DNA of 64,000 nt, taken from Candidatus Dechloromonas phosphorivorans. GTDB taxonomy: Bacteria > Pseudomonadota > Gammaproteobacteria > Burkholderiales > Rhodocyclaceae. The first letter of the stretch is position 1. Every line of letters starts with the position of its first letter. The stretch covers positions 1-64,000 of the forward strand of contig JADJMS010000017.1 of the NCBI GenBank assembly GCA_016709495.1. Reading direction: 5' to 3'. Below are positions 48,401 to 57,804 of this stretch, piece by piece. The notes under the pieces were generated by a model. It did no database searches. It was not told the DNA's origin and saw only the letters and a list, made by a program, of their open reading frames with translations. Both the position numbers and the translations under genes were made by a program.

Positions 48401-49130
48401 AGAGCCACCTTGCCGCGCTCCCCGACTTTGAGGCCAGTGGTGTAGGTTGACAGATCAAGCAGGCGGACATCGTGAGCAATCGCATAGCGACTGCCATCTG
48501 CACCCTGCCAACGCATCGAGGCAGTGACGCCGGGTTCCTGCGTGGTGTAAAAATATAAGGCGTGGTCCAGTGAATCGCCTGATCATCAACCAAACCCATT
48601 GCCCCGGCAAACCAAGGACGTTGGCGGGCATCGTAGTCAAGTTCACGCACTTCGACCTTCTCAAGCTGGCGCTCCTTGTTCCAGGTTAACCAGTAAGTAG
48701 TCTTACCCCATTCAAGCGGATTACTGATGCGGTTAACCCAGGTGCCATCATTATTCAGGAGCAGCAGTATTTCCCGCCCGGACTCATGCGCGAAAACCAC
48801 GGACGATATTTCGTCATGATGGGCAATAATTGGAAAGAAAAATTCGTTGAAGCGGGTAATGGGGGTGTGATCGAGATCGCCATTGACCCCCCAGCCCCGA
48901 CTGCTGCGCAGCGTTACTTCTACCGTCTGCAACAAACGACTCAAGCGCGCTTCCAGTTGTTCGGAAACCAGCCCCATCTGGGCCCGGGCAAGATCATCGA
49001 CGGTTGGACGAACAATCAGGCGGTAGCTACCAGCACCAAATACCGCCAGCGCCAGAAGCATCAATAGCCCGAATTGAAGAATCAGGCTATTGGCAAAACT
49101 TTGCCTGCGAAAGGAAAACTTACGAAACAT
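45494..49130 (-). pseudogene. Hybrid sensor kinase with HPt domain, broken by several indels
   Basis: Reconstructed order: membrane span (SLILQFGLLMLLALAVFGAG), large periplasmic Cache-like sensor, second span (LLLLLIALASLLAG), HAMP, PAS (ALIDTIPNPIFYKAAD), HisKA (SHEIRTPMNAILGM), HATPase (DTGIGISEEEQ, GGTGLGLSISRRL), two REC domains, and an HPt domain with AHTLKGLAGNLG. Seven one-base breaks lie near 48549-48553, 48358-48361, 48155-48158, 48005-48007, 46717-46718, 45995-45996 and 45623-45626. Both losses and gains occur. The density is several times the rest of the window, so real decay is possible as well as poor sequence. It ends right before the HD-GYP gene. Confidence 0.8.
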
Positions 49131-49269
49131 TACGGGTCTCCAGCATTTTCTAGCATGCTTTCAGAAGAACCCAACCGACTGAACCTGCTATCGCCAAACT
49201 CTTGTCACATTGCTGCGAGTTTTTTATGAATAATGGCGAAGCTCCATGAAAATAGCAACCAAAGTTGAT

Positions 49270-50406
49270 TCATTCAGACGGGTTAGCCGCTGCCAAACGC
49301 CACAAAGAAGTTATTTCTGCTGCGCGTGCATGGTGCAAAGGATCGCTGGCATCGCGCGCTTTCGGATGAGTCGGGCGCGCATCAATGCGCTCAACCACCT
49401 TGAGACCGCCAGACTCGAACAGCGCCAGCAACTCGGCCCGCGAGCGCAAGCCAAGATGTTCGGCGAGATCGGACAAAATCAGCCAGCCTTCGCCACCCGA
49501 CGTCAAATGCTCGGCCAAGCCGCCCAAAAATGCCCGCAGCATGCGTGAATCGGGGTCGTAAACGGCGTACTCAATCGGCGAACTCGGCTGCGCCGGCACC
49601 CAGGGCGGATTACACACCACCAACGGCGCCCGGCCCTCAGGGAACATATCGGCGTTCAAAATTTGAACGGTTACGGTCAACCCCAAATTTTCGATATTTT
49701 TTTGCGCACATTCCAGCGCACGCGGTGCCTGATCGGTCGCCACAACACGCTTGATACCCCGTCGCGCCAGCACGGCGGCGAGAATGCCGGAGCCGGTGCC
49801 AATATCGAAAGCCAGTTCGCAAGCTTCCGGCAAAGGCGCTTTGGCGACCAGATCGACATACTCGCCACGTACCGGTGAGAAAACGCCGTAATGTGGATAA
49901 ATGCGCCCCTCGACTGCCGGCACCGGCACGCCTTTTTTACGCCATTCGTGGGCGCTGACCACCGCCAGCATCTCGCGCAGGGAAACCACGGAATCATCAT
50001 CCGCCGGCCCATAAGCCTCAACACAAGCTTGCTGCACATCCTGCGCCCGACGCAAGGGCAGTGTGTAATCCGCCTTCAGCGGGACCAGCAGCAGGCCCAA
50101 CATAGCAGCACGTCGCCCCTGGGTTTGCCGATGCTGCGCAAAGGATTCGGCTGCGCTTGACGGCCTTTTGCCAGCGCGCGGTAGACGGTCAATGCGCATC
50201 GTCAGGCTCAGCAACAATTTACGTGCGTTCTGCCAGTCGCCGCGCCAAAGGATGGCCGTTCCATCGGAGATCAGCCGCCAGGCGGCATCCGCCCCCAACC
50301 GGTCGTCACCGATAACGATTTTGCCATGCGGTGCAATAGCCGCTTCGGAGCGCCAGCGAGCGGAGTGCTGTTGGCCAGCCTCAAGCCATTCAATACGTGG
50401 ATTCAT
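49270..50406 (-). CDS. PrmB/HemK-like SAM methyltransferase
   Basis: 378 residues from MNPRIEWLEAGQQHSARW. The C-terminal half is a class I fold with FDIGTGSGILAAVLARRG (motif I), VATDQAPRALECAQKN and the NPPW catalytic motif in VVCNPPWVPAQ. NPPY/NPPW enzymes methylate Gln side chains or nucleic acid bases; the target is not evident. The N-terminal half is less clear and may hold a substrate domain. The gene contains one exact copy of the dispersed 12-mer (49670-49681). It starts 44 bases after rnpB on the same strand. Confidence 0.82.
   Translation of the reverse strand: MNPRIEWLEAGQQHSARWRSEAAIAPHGKIVIGDDRLGADAAWRLISDGTAILWRGDWQNARKLLLSLTMRIDRLPRAGKRPSSAAESFAQHRQTQGRRAAMLGLLLVPLKADYTLPLRRAQDVQQACVEAYGPADDDSVVSLREMLAVVSAHEWRKKGVPVPAVEGRIYPHYGVFSPVRGEYVDLVAKAPLPEACELAFDIGTGSGILAAVLARRGIKRVVATDQAPRALECAQKNIENLGLTVTVQILNADMFPEGRAPLVVCNPPWVPAQPSSPIEYAVYDPDSRMLRAFLGGLAEHLTSGGEGWLILSDLAEHLGLRSRAELLALFESGGLKVVERIDARPTHPKARDASDPLHHARAAEITSLWRLAAANPSE
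49658..49691. repeat. Dispersed-motif copy flanked by an AT inverted repeat
   Basis: AAAATTTG (49658-49665) pairs with CAAATTTT (49684-49691), bracketing GTTACGGTCAAC (49670-49681). The copy is inside the methyltransferase coding region, read there as Leu-Thr-Val-Thr on the minus strand. Confidence 0.5.
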
Positions 50407-50449
50407 TTCACCATTCTCCCCCAAGCAGACTTCCTTCGGGGCGTAAGTT

Positions 50450-50863
50450 GGAAAGCCGGCCGATAAGCCGGGTTTTGTGCCACCTCTTGCGAGGTGCGGC
50501 AATCATTCCTCTAGGCCTGCCATCACTGACAGGCTCAAGCAACCTACCCGGAAGCAGCGCGGGCCACGCCTATTGCTTCCCTATTTGGTCTTGCTCCGGA
50601 TGGGGTTTACCGTGCCGCTGAACGTTACCGCCAGCGCGGTGAGCTCTTACCTCGCCGTTTCACCCTTACCTGATCCCATGTTGCGGGGTTACCCCGCCCC
50701 AAGGGCCATCGGCGGTCTATTCTCTGTTGCACTTTCCGTTGCCTTGGGTCTTGCGACTTATAGCACCCAGCCGTTAACTGGTATCCCGCCCTGTGGAGCC
50801 CGGACTTTCCTCCCGATGCCGAAGTTACCCCCGGACATCCAGCGATTGCCTGGCCGACTTTCC
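50450..50863 (-). ncRNA. rnpB: RNase P RNA (bacterial type A)
   Basis: Catalytic RNA that matures tRNA 5' ends. On the minus strand the conserved block GAGGAAAGTCCGGGCTCC lies near the 5' end (50795-50812), followed by CACAGGG. The conserved ACAGAGAATAGACCGCC block is at about 50714-50731, and the 3' end reads AACCCGGCTTATCGGCC. The ends pair as GGAAAGTCGGCC with GGCCGGCTTTCC, fixing the limits within a few bases. Length about 414. Confidence 0.95.
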
Positions 50864-50870
50864 GGGGTGA

Positions 50871-50876
50871 ATTATA
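50871..50876 (-). promoter_or_regulatory. -10 element of rnpB
   Basis: A perfect TATAAT on the minus strand, 8 bases before the RNase P RNA 5' end. No clear -35 is seen upstream, where the response regulator gene ends. Confidence 0.6.
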
Positions 50877-50888
50877 CGCACTGGCGAA

Positions 50889-52028
50889 TCAATTACTTTC
50901 CTTGACCTTGAGCAAGTCATCCAAAGTCTTCGCCAACACCTCCAGACTACCGACGATCAAAAGGCTTTTATCCTGAGCGCCAACCATTCGTTGCATGTAA
51001 TCATTGGCGATTGCCGTCATCTGCTCCTCCTGCTGCTCGGTCAGTCCGAGATGGATATAGGATTTGAGTTGCGCCTCCTGAAACTCGATCATCAACTGAG
51101 TCAATTCAAGGCAATTGCGCCGGTAGTTGGTTTGTACCGCATCCAGCGTTGCATGAACGCGCGGCAAAGCCGCCTCAATCCCGCTCCGCCGGCTCTGCGC
51201 CAGCTGTTCAACTTCAATCGCGCGCAGACGAGCATCAGCGCCCTCGGCCAGCAATGCGGCATTATCCCGAATCCGTCCGCAGCGCTCGGCATCCTCAACC
51301 GGCATGTTGTTCACCATCAAGGTGACCAATCCATAATTGAATACACAGCGCGACTTGAACTGAAAAATGCGACCGGAGTCACGCACGTGGTTAAGCACAG
51401 CCATTTCCAAAGGAAGATCATGGCCTTGAGGACTGATGGTTCGAACTTTGCCACCCACGCTCAACCGAACTGCAGCTTGTAAATCATATTGTTGCATCGC
51501 CTCCAATATTGCGGCGCCAAGTTCATCGACTGTATTGCACGCAAAGGATTTGCTGAGAAACTGCAGCACGACGCCCAACTCGCCCATACTGGTCATGGCC
51601 GACATCGCCGTACTTTGCGCATAGCCGGCCTGGCTATGCAACGCCCGCTTTTCTGCCAGTATCCGTTCAGCCACTCTGAGTTTGCTCAATAACTCGGGAG
51701 GAGAAAACGGTTTCATGATGAAATCGTCGCCACCCGCTTCGTAACAGAGCAAACGGGTGTCAATATCGTCATTCGCAGAGACGAACAATATGGGAATATC
51801 CTGTGTTTCCCAGTCCGCTTTCAGCTGCCGGCACAAGGCATAACCATCCATCACCGGCATATTGACGTCGAGCAGGAAAATATCCGGTTTTTTCTCGGCG
51901 ACTCTTTTCAGACAGGCTTCACCAGACAAAAAGACTTCTGACTGGCACTCCCCTTCAAGAAGGCCGGAAAGCAACTCAAGAATGATCTGATCATCGTCAA
52001 CAACAAAAACTTGCAGATCAACATTCAT
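50889..52028 (-). CDS. Response regulator with unrecognised C-terminal domain
   Basis: 379 residues. The N-terminal REC domain has VFVVDDDQIILELL, the phospho-acceptor Asp in FLLDVNMPVMDGYALC, and KPFSPPELL. A linker helix leads to a region of about 150 residues (SMGELGVVLQFLSKSFACNTVDELGAAILEAMQ) that resembles a GAF-like sensor fold, followed by a helical end. No DNA-binding, GGDEF, EAL or HD motif is seen. It sits 42 bases downstream of a hybrid kinase gene on the same strand, its likely partner. Confidence 0.85.
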   Translation of the reverse strand: MNVDLQVFVVDDDQIILELLSGLLEGECQSEVFLSGEACLKRVAEKKPDIFLLDVNMPVMDGYALCRQLKADWETQDIPILFVSANDDIDTRLLCYEAGGDDFIMKPFSPPELLSKLRVAERILAEKRALHSQAGYAQSTAMSAMTSMGELGVVLQFLSKSFACNTVDELGAAILEAMQQYDLQAAVRLSVGGKVRTISPQGHDLPLEMAVLNHVRDSGRIFQFKSRCVFNYGLVTLMVNNMPVEDAERCGRIRDNAALLAEGADARLRAIEVEQLAQSRRSGIEAALPRVHATLDAVQTNYRRNCLELTQLMIEFQEAQLKSYIHLGLTEQQEEQMTAIANDYMQRMVGAQDKSLLIVGSLEVLAKTLDDLLKVKESN

Positions 52029-52070
52029 TATTTTTTCCTTGCGTGTTCAATTTAACAAAAGCCATTGGCT

Positions 52071-55000
52071 TTACTTCGCAATTGACAACCACTTGAACAA
52101 AGTGGCGAACAGGGTTTCAGGATCAACCGGCTTGGCAACGAAATCGTTCATCCCGGCGGCCAGACATTTTGCACGGTCTTCTGCAAAAGCATTCGCTGTC
52201 ATGGCGACGATAGGAACACGCTTTCCTTTCGCGAGCGCACGAATGCGGCTCGTTGCCTCCAGGCCATCCATAACAGGCATTTGCATATCAGTGAGAATCA
52301 GGTCATAGGTGTTTTCCATGACCAGATCAAGCGCCTCTTTACCGTTGTTGGCAACCGTAATATCAAAGCCCAGTTCCTCAAGCATTTCCTGAGCGATCAT
52401 CTGATTGATTGGCTCATCCTCGGCCAGCAAAATCCGGGTTCCACTAAAATCACGCTGCAAGACCACCTCACTGCTTTCTGATGGTTTGCTGACCGCTTCT
52501 GGCATCAGGTGCAAGCGGTTCAGCAAGCACGACTCCAATGAGCTGATGCAAACCGGTTTCACCATAACATCAACAAACCCCGCCGCACGTGCGCTATCGG
52601 CTACAGCGCTACCACCTGAAGCCGTCACAAGGATACAAATTGGTTCCTTTTTCAATGGCAAACCGTGAATTTGATTGATAGTTTCAATCCCATCCAAACC
52701 TTCCATGTGCAGATCAATCAAGGCAACGGCGAAGGGGTCTCCCTCTGCATCTGCGACCTGAATGGCGCTAACCGCTTCAAGTCCGGAAACGACTGCCACT
52801 GGGCGCAACCCCAAGCGCCGCAACAATTGTGAATGCACCATCTGCGTTATCGCCAGATCATCGGCCACCAAAACCCGCTGCCCAAGCAAAGCGGCGGGTG
52901 GCGAAGCCTCAATGGTATTTTGCACCTTGCTCAAGCGCGCAGTCAGCCAGAAAGTGCTACCCATGCCTGGCGTACTTTCCACGCCAACTTCGCCATGCAT
53001 CATTTGCGCCAAATGACGGGTAATTGCCAGTCCCAGGCCCGTTCCCCCATAGCGTCGGGTGGTCGATGTATCCGCCTGCTCAAAGGCGGCAAACATGCGG
53101 CCCAGATGTTCCGCATCAATCCCGATGCCAGAATCCACAACTTCGAACTTGATCAGCACGTCTTGCTCGGTTTCGGCCAACTGACGCCCCCGCAAAACAA
53201 TGGTGCCATGTTCGGTAAATTTGACGGCATTGCCCAAATAATTGATCAGCGCCTGACTCAAGCGGGTCGGGTCGCCATTCAGATGGCTTGGCAGTCCCTG
53301 AATATCGACCACCAATTCAATCCCTTTGGCTTGCGTGCGCAGGGCTATGATCGAAGAAACCCGACGCACCGTCGCATCCAGGTCAAAATCAATAGCTTCG
53401 AGTTCAACCTTTCCAGCCTCGATTTTTGATATATCAAGAATATCGTTAATCACGGACAGCAGATGCTCTGCGGCACCGGCAATACGTCCAAGCCTTTCAG
53501 ACTGGGCAGGTGTCACATTGTCGCGCCGGAGCATGTGGGTGAACCCGACAATGGCATTCATTGGCGTGCGGATTTCGTGACTCATATTGGCGAGAAAGGC
53601 GCTTTTGGCCAGGCTTGCCGACTCAGCCTGCTCCTTCGCGACTTTCAGTTCACCGGTACGATCAGCCACAAGCTGTTCAAGATGCTCGCGATACTCCCGC
53701 AGCTCATTTTCGACAGTTTTCCGTTGGCTTATGTCACGAATAATCGCCCAAGTCCCGCAAGTCTGGCCCTTGTCATCACGCAACAGGTAGGTGCGAAGTT
53801 CAACCGGGAAAATCGTCCCGTTCTTGTGGATCAATTCTTTCTCGTAAAAATCCGTCGAACCCATGCTCACTAGCTGCTCAGAAAGAATCTGCGCTTCGCT
53901 CGCATGCCAGCACTCAGGCGTGAGCTGTACATAGCTCAGTTGCCTGATTTCATTTTCGTCATATCCAAGCATCTCAAGAAAAATGTCGTTGCTCTCGATG
54001 ATGCGGCCGTTCATATCAACCACTGCGAAGGCATCGCGCAGGCTGGCATAGAGATTGCGGTAGCGTCTTGCACTTATCTGGAGGAGTTGCTCGGCTTGCT
54101 TACGCTCCGAGATATTGCGCAAATTGAAGCAGACCCTACCGTCAGGCAAAGCAGCGGCATTGACCTCAAACGCAAGTGACTCACCGGCCTGACTAGTGAC
54201 TTGCACCTCCTGCTGATGGATTTCGCCGAGTAACAGCATGCCGGGCAAGTCACCAGCCAATGTCTCGCTGCTACCAAGCTTAAGATCCCGCCAATTCTTG
54301 CCCAGAAGCTCGTGCTGGGCCAAGCCGAGCAGTGCCGTTGCCTGTAAGTTCGCGTAGGCAATCTGCCCACCGGGAGTCGCAATGACTATCGCATCTGTCG
54401 CATGATCAAGCACTTCATGAAACAGCTTTTCCTGGGTCGCCAAAGCAATTGAACGCTCAAACTGCTCTTTTCGATAACGCAGCACCAGAATGATCCCGAC
54501 AATCACCATCAACAAAACAACCAGCAGAAGGGTCACCACCCAAAGCCAGCGTAGGTTACTGAGAGCTTCAGCACGATCAACCTTGGCTACCAAAAACCAT
54601 CCTGTGCCGGGAATCGGCAAAGTGGCACTCAGTACAGGAATGCCACGGTAATCAACCCCGCCACCAATTGAATGGCCCTGGTTCACTGCCCGAACCGCCG
54701 GCACCTCCGTTTGCGTCAGCGGAATGTGCAAGGACAAGGGAGACGAGTTGTTGTGCCGCAATTTATTCAAGAAGACGACATGATCTTCATCGCGTCTGAT
54801 CAGCAAGCTCTCAGCCGTTTCACTAGGCACCGGCCAATCCTGGATCAAAGGAAACAAGCGCTGATTCGGATCAATGTGCAAGTACACGAATCCCGAAGGA
54901 CTGGCATCAGCCGATACCGCATCGATAACAGCAACAGCCACGGCCAAACCAAGCGGATATCGTGCATCGTCACGAGGATAAAAATCAATGAGCTGTCTTT

Positions 55001-55445
55001 GCCCACTGCTTCTTAGCATTTCAAGCATATAGGGACGGCGAATTTCACTGCTATCAATATCCAGACCCGCAAAATCAATGCGGCGGCCTTCTGAATCAAG
55101 CAGCTCTACCGAGAGATAGCCATACGCCTTGTGAATTTGATCCAGTGAGTTGTGAATACGCAGACTATCCTCCGCACTCATCCTGGTTCCGCTTCCCAGA
55201 ATACGAGCCAGGCCAGCTGTAGCGGAAAGCACCTGAGCATCGGCATGACGCTCATAAAGCCAGTTTTCGATCTGCTCTGATTTTAGGTGGGCAATTGCCT
55301 GCAGGCGTTCTTCTTCCTTGCCCTGCAACATATTGGCTAGAAAGTAATAGCCCAGGGCGCAAATCAAACAGATCAGGCAAGACAAAACGGCGAACAAAAG
55401 CAGCAGATTTTTTCGACCAGATTTATTTTGTTCGAATGTACTCAT
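52071..55445 (-). CDS. Hybrid sensor histidine kinase (Cache-PAS-PAS-HisKA-HATPase-REC-REC)
   Basis: 1124 residues, intact. Membrane span near residue 14-37 (LLLLFAVLSCLICLICALGYYFL), a periplasmic Cache-type sensor to about 295, a second span (WLWVVTLLLVVLLMVIVGIILVL), two PAS domains, HisKA (SHEIRTPMNAIVGFTHML), HATPase (DSGIGIDAEHLGRMF, GGTGLGLAITRHL), and two receiver domains. REC1 (VLVADDLAITQMVHSQ) keeps an Asp in ALIDLHMEG; REC2 (LLAEDEPINQMIAQ) has LILTDMQMPVMDG. There is no HPt domain. The signal is unknown. Confidence 0.92.
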   Translation of the reverse strand: MSTFEQNKSGRKNLLLLFAVLSCLICLICALGYYFLANMLQGKEEERLQAIAHLKSEQIENWLYERHADAQVLSATAGLARILGSGTRMSAEDSLRIHNSLDQIHKAYGYLSVELLDSEGRRIDFAGLDIDSSEIRRPYMLEMLRSSGQRQLIDFYPRDDARYPLGLAVAVAVIDAVSADASPSGFVYLHIDPNQRLFPLIQDWPVPSETAESLLIRRDEDHVVFLNKLRHNNSSPLSLHIPLTQTEVPAVRAVNQGHSIGGGVDYRGIPVLSATLPIPGTGWFLVAKVDRAEALSNLRWLWVVTLLLVVLLMVIVGIILVLRYRKEQFERSIALATQEKLFHEVLDHATDAIVIATPGGQIAYANLQATALLGLAQHELLGKNWRDLKLGSSETLAGDLPGMLLLGEIHQQEVQVTSQAGESLAFEVNAAALPDGRVCFNLRNISERKQAEQLLQISARRYRNLYASLRDAFAVVDMNGRIIESNDIFLEMLGYDENEIRQLSYVQLTPECWHASEAQILSEQLVSMGSTDFYEKELIHKNGTIFPVELRTYLLRDDKGQTCGTWAIIRDISQRKTVENELREYREHLEQLVADRTGELKVAKEQAESASLAKSAFLANMSHEIRTPMNAIVGFTHMLRRDNVTPAQSERLGRIAGAAEHLLSVINDILDISKIEAGKVELEAIDFDLDATVRRVSSIIALRTQAKGIELVVDIQGLPSHLNGDPTRLSQALINYLGNAVKFTEHGTIVLRGRQLAETEQDVLIKFEVVDSGIGIDAEHLGRMFAAFEQADTSTTRRYGGTGLGLAITRHLAQMMHGEVGVESTPGMGSTFWLTARLSKVQNTIEASPPAALLGQRVLVADDLAITQMVHSQLLRRLGLRPVAVVSGLEAVSAIQVADAEGDPFAVALIDLHMEGLDGIETINQIHGLPLKKEPICILVTASGGSAVADSARAAGFVDVMVKPVCISSLESCLLNRLHLMPEAVSKPSESSEVVLQRDFSGTRILLAEDEPINQMIAQEMLEELGFDITVANNGKEALDLVMENTYDLILTDMQMPVMDGLEATSRIRALAKGKRVPIVAMTANAFAEDRAKCLAAGMNDFVAKPVDPETLFATLFKWLSIAK

Positions 55446-55509
55446 ATGCCCCCTGTGAGAGCATTGTGCGCGACTTGATCTCGCTCCGTCTAGTCATTTT
55501 TAACAGTTA

Positions 55510-55785
55510 AAAACCGTCCAATGACAGACTGGTACGGTCAACCACCCTTCTCAGCACAAAACTTGTATGCACACCGGTAACCCCTTGAATACGCGTGATT
55601 TTAAGTTTTTTGGCATCGAGCAGGGCGCGATAGCCGGTGATCAAGCCCGCCTCTTCCAGCGTGCGCACCCGGCGCAGACAGGGTGATGGCGACAGGCCGA
55701 TGCGATCCGCCAGATCCTGATTGCTGATCCGGCCGTCGCTTTGCAGAATTTCAAGAATTTGCCGGTCGTAGCGATCTAATTCCAT
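55510..55785 (-). CDS. Lrp/AsnC-family regulator lacking most of the RAM domain
   Basis: The N-terminal helix-turn-helix (YDRQILEILQSDGRISNQDLADRIGLSPSPCLRRVRTLEEAGLI) is complete. After LLDAKKLK at residue 62 the frame jumps to ITRIQGVTGVHTSFVLRRVV, which is the last strand region of the family. About 50 residues of the effector-binding RAM domain are missing, but the reading frame is kept. The product, about 92 residues, could bind DNA but not ligand, nor form the usual octamer. Junction near 55596-55602. Divergent from leuA, so Leu or branched-chain control is a guess. Confidence 0.8.
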
Positions 55786-55918
55786 TTTATTGCGCCAATT
55801 TAATAATTTACACAATTATCAACCAAATTTACGAATTAGCAACCTATAAAACGCAAGCACCTGCCGGCTGCTATTCCTTAAAATTCCCCCATCGAATCCA
55901 GTCTTCAGGAGCAGCACC

Positions 55919-57613
55919 ATGATGCGCAACCCAACCTCCAAGTACCAAGCTTTTCCGCCGGTAAACCTCGTTGACCGCAACTGGCCAAGCCACACCATCA
56001 CGCAGGCGCCGATCTGGATGAGCACCGACCTCCGCGATGGTAATCAGGCGCTTTTTGAGCCGATGAATGCTGAAAAGAAAATGCGCATGTTCAAAACGCT
56101 CTGCGACATCGGCTTCAAGCAGATCGAAATCGCCTTCCCCTCGGCCTCTGAAACCGAATTCGGCTTCGTGCGCGGCTTGATTGAAGGTGGCCACATTCCC
56201 GCAGACGTAACCATCGAAGTCCTCACCCAGGCCCGCGAACACCTCATTCGCCGCACCTTCGAATCGCTCAAGGGCGCCAAGCAAGCCATCGTTCACGTTT
56301 ATAACGCAACCTGCAAAACCTTCCGCGACAACGTTTTCGGCATGAGCAAGGCGGAAGTCGTGGCGATGGCGGTTGATGCCGTCAAACTCATGCGCCAGCT
56401 TGCCGACGAGATGCCTGAAACGAAGATCACCCTCGAATACAGCCCGGAGCTTTTCACCGCCACCGAACTCGATTTCGCCAAGGAAGTCTGCGATGCCGTT
56501 ACCGCCGCCTGGGGCGCGACGCCGGAACGCAAGGTCATTCTCAACCTCCCGACTACCGTCGAAATCGCCACGCCCAACATCTACGCCGACCAGATCGAGT
56601 GGATGCACAAGAACCTCGCCCGCCGCGACAGCGTCATCATCAGCCTCCACCCGCACAATGACCGTGGCACGGCGGTTGCCGCCGCCGAACTCGGCCTCAT
56701 GGCCGGCGCCGACCGCGTCGAAGGCTGCCTTTTCGGCAATGGCGAGCGTACCGGCAACGTCGATCTCGTCACCCTCGCCCTCAACATGTACACCCAGGGC
56801 GTCGATCCGCAGCTCGATTTCTCCGACATCAACGCCGTCGCCCGCACTTTCGAACACTGTACCCAGCTCCCGATCCATCCACGCCACCCATACGTAGGGG
56901 ATCTCGTATTCACGGCCTTCTCCGGCTCCCACCAGGACGCCATCAAGAAGGGGTTTTCTGCTCAAAAGGCAGATGAGCAGTGGTCTGTGCCCTACCTTCC
57001 GATTGACCCGGCTGATGTGGGCCGCAGTTACGACTCGGTGATCCGCGTCAACAGCCAGTCGGGCAAGGGCGGCATCGCCTACTTGATGGAAACCGAGCAC
57101 GGCGTCGTCATGCCGCGCCGTCTGCAGGTCGAGTTCTCCGGCGTTGTCCAGAAACACACCGACGAACACGGCGGCGAAGTGACGGCCGACGACATCTGGA
57201 ATATTTTTTCCAGCACCTATCTCGAGTCGACCGCACCGATTCACTATCGCGAGCATCATCTCTTCGAGCACGGCAGTGCACAAGGCATCCGTCTCAGCAT
57301 CGACATCGACGGCACGCCGCACACACTCAATGGTGAAGGCAATGGCCCGATCAACGCAGCGGTCAACGCTCTCAAATGCGCCGGCATCAACATTCAGGTA
57401 CGCAGCTATGAGGAGCGTTCAATGTTGCCGATGGGTGAAGATGGCAACACCCAGGCCTGCGCCTTCATGGAAATTGCCGGCAAAAACAGCGGCGAATACT
57501 ACGGCGTGGGAGTCGACAGCAATATCGTCACCGCCTCGCTGAAAGCCTTGCTCAGTGGAGCAAATCGCCTCGCGTCAGGGCAGCTTCGCGCGCCCTTGAA
57601 TCAGGCGGCCTGA
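55919..57613 (+). CDS. leuA: 2-isopropylmalate synthase LeuA (long type)
   Basis: Condenses acetyl-CoA and 2-oxoisovalerate in the first step of Leu synthesis. 564 residues, the size of the yeast-like LeuA2 group. Catalytic motifs are STDLRDGNQAL and HPHNDRGTAVAAAELG (metal-binding HxH). The C-terminal part is the Leu-sensing LeuA allosteric domain (ALKCAGINIQVRSYEERS). Starts at either of two adjacent ATGs after AGGAGC. Divergent from the short Lrp gene. A terminator-like hairpin follows. Confidence 0.96.
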   Translation: MMRNPTSKYQAFPPVNLVDRNWPSHTITQAPIWMSTDLRDGNQALFEPMNAEKKMRMFKTLCDIGFKQIEIAFPSASETEFGFVRGLIEGGHIPADVTIEVLTQAREHLIRRTFESLKGAKQAIVHVYNATCKTFRDNVFGMSKAEVVAMAVDAVKLMRQLADEMPETKITLEYSPELFTATELDFAKEVCDAVTAAWGATPERKVILNLPTTVEIATPNIYADQIEWMHKNLARRDSVIISLHPHNDRGTAVAAAELGLMAGADRVEGCLFGNGERTGNVDLVTLALNMYTQGVDPQLDFSDINAVARTFEHCTQLPIHPRHPYVGDLVFTAFSGSHQDAIKKGFSAQKADEQWSVPYLPIDPADVGRSYDSVIRVNSQSGKGGIAYLMETEHGVVMPRRLQVEFSGVVQKHTDEHGGEVTADDIWNIFSSTYLESTAPIHYREHHLFEHGSAQGIRLSIDIDGTPHTLNGEGNGPINAAVNALKCAGINIQVRSYEERSMLPMGEDGNTQACAFMEIAGKNSGEYYGVGVDSNIVTASLKALLSGANRLASGQLRAPLNQAA

Positions 57614-57622
57614 AGCCAAGCC

Positions 57623-57666
57623 CAAACCCTTGTCTCGTTAACGCACAAAAACGGTGCAAGGGTTTG
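57623..57666 (+). terminator. Probable terminator after leuA
   Basis: CAAACCCTTG (57623-57632) pairs with CAAGGGTTTG (57657-57666), a 10-bp stem with a 24-base loop, followed by AATATTTTGG. The large loop makes it a less certain intrinsic terminator. Confidence 0.55.
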
Positions 57667-57804
57667 AATATTTTGGCTTTTCCTTGCCATCCAGTGATCA
57701 GCGGCGTAAGATTGGAAAGTTAAGTTACAAGCTTTCTACCGTCTCGTTCTGCCCCGCGAAATACCATTTCCTGGGAGTCAAAGCGGCAACACTTCAGGGA
57801 ATAC

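Noticed and set aside
50397..50905. Overlapping open frames at 50397-50905
   Set aside because: The region is the RNase P RNA gene; its conserved blocks and end pairing are clear.
55871..57322. 483-codon open frame antisense to leuA
   Set aside because: A mirror of leuA codon usage, rich in Asp/Gly/Val repeats and with no ribosome site.
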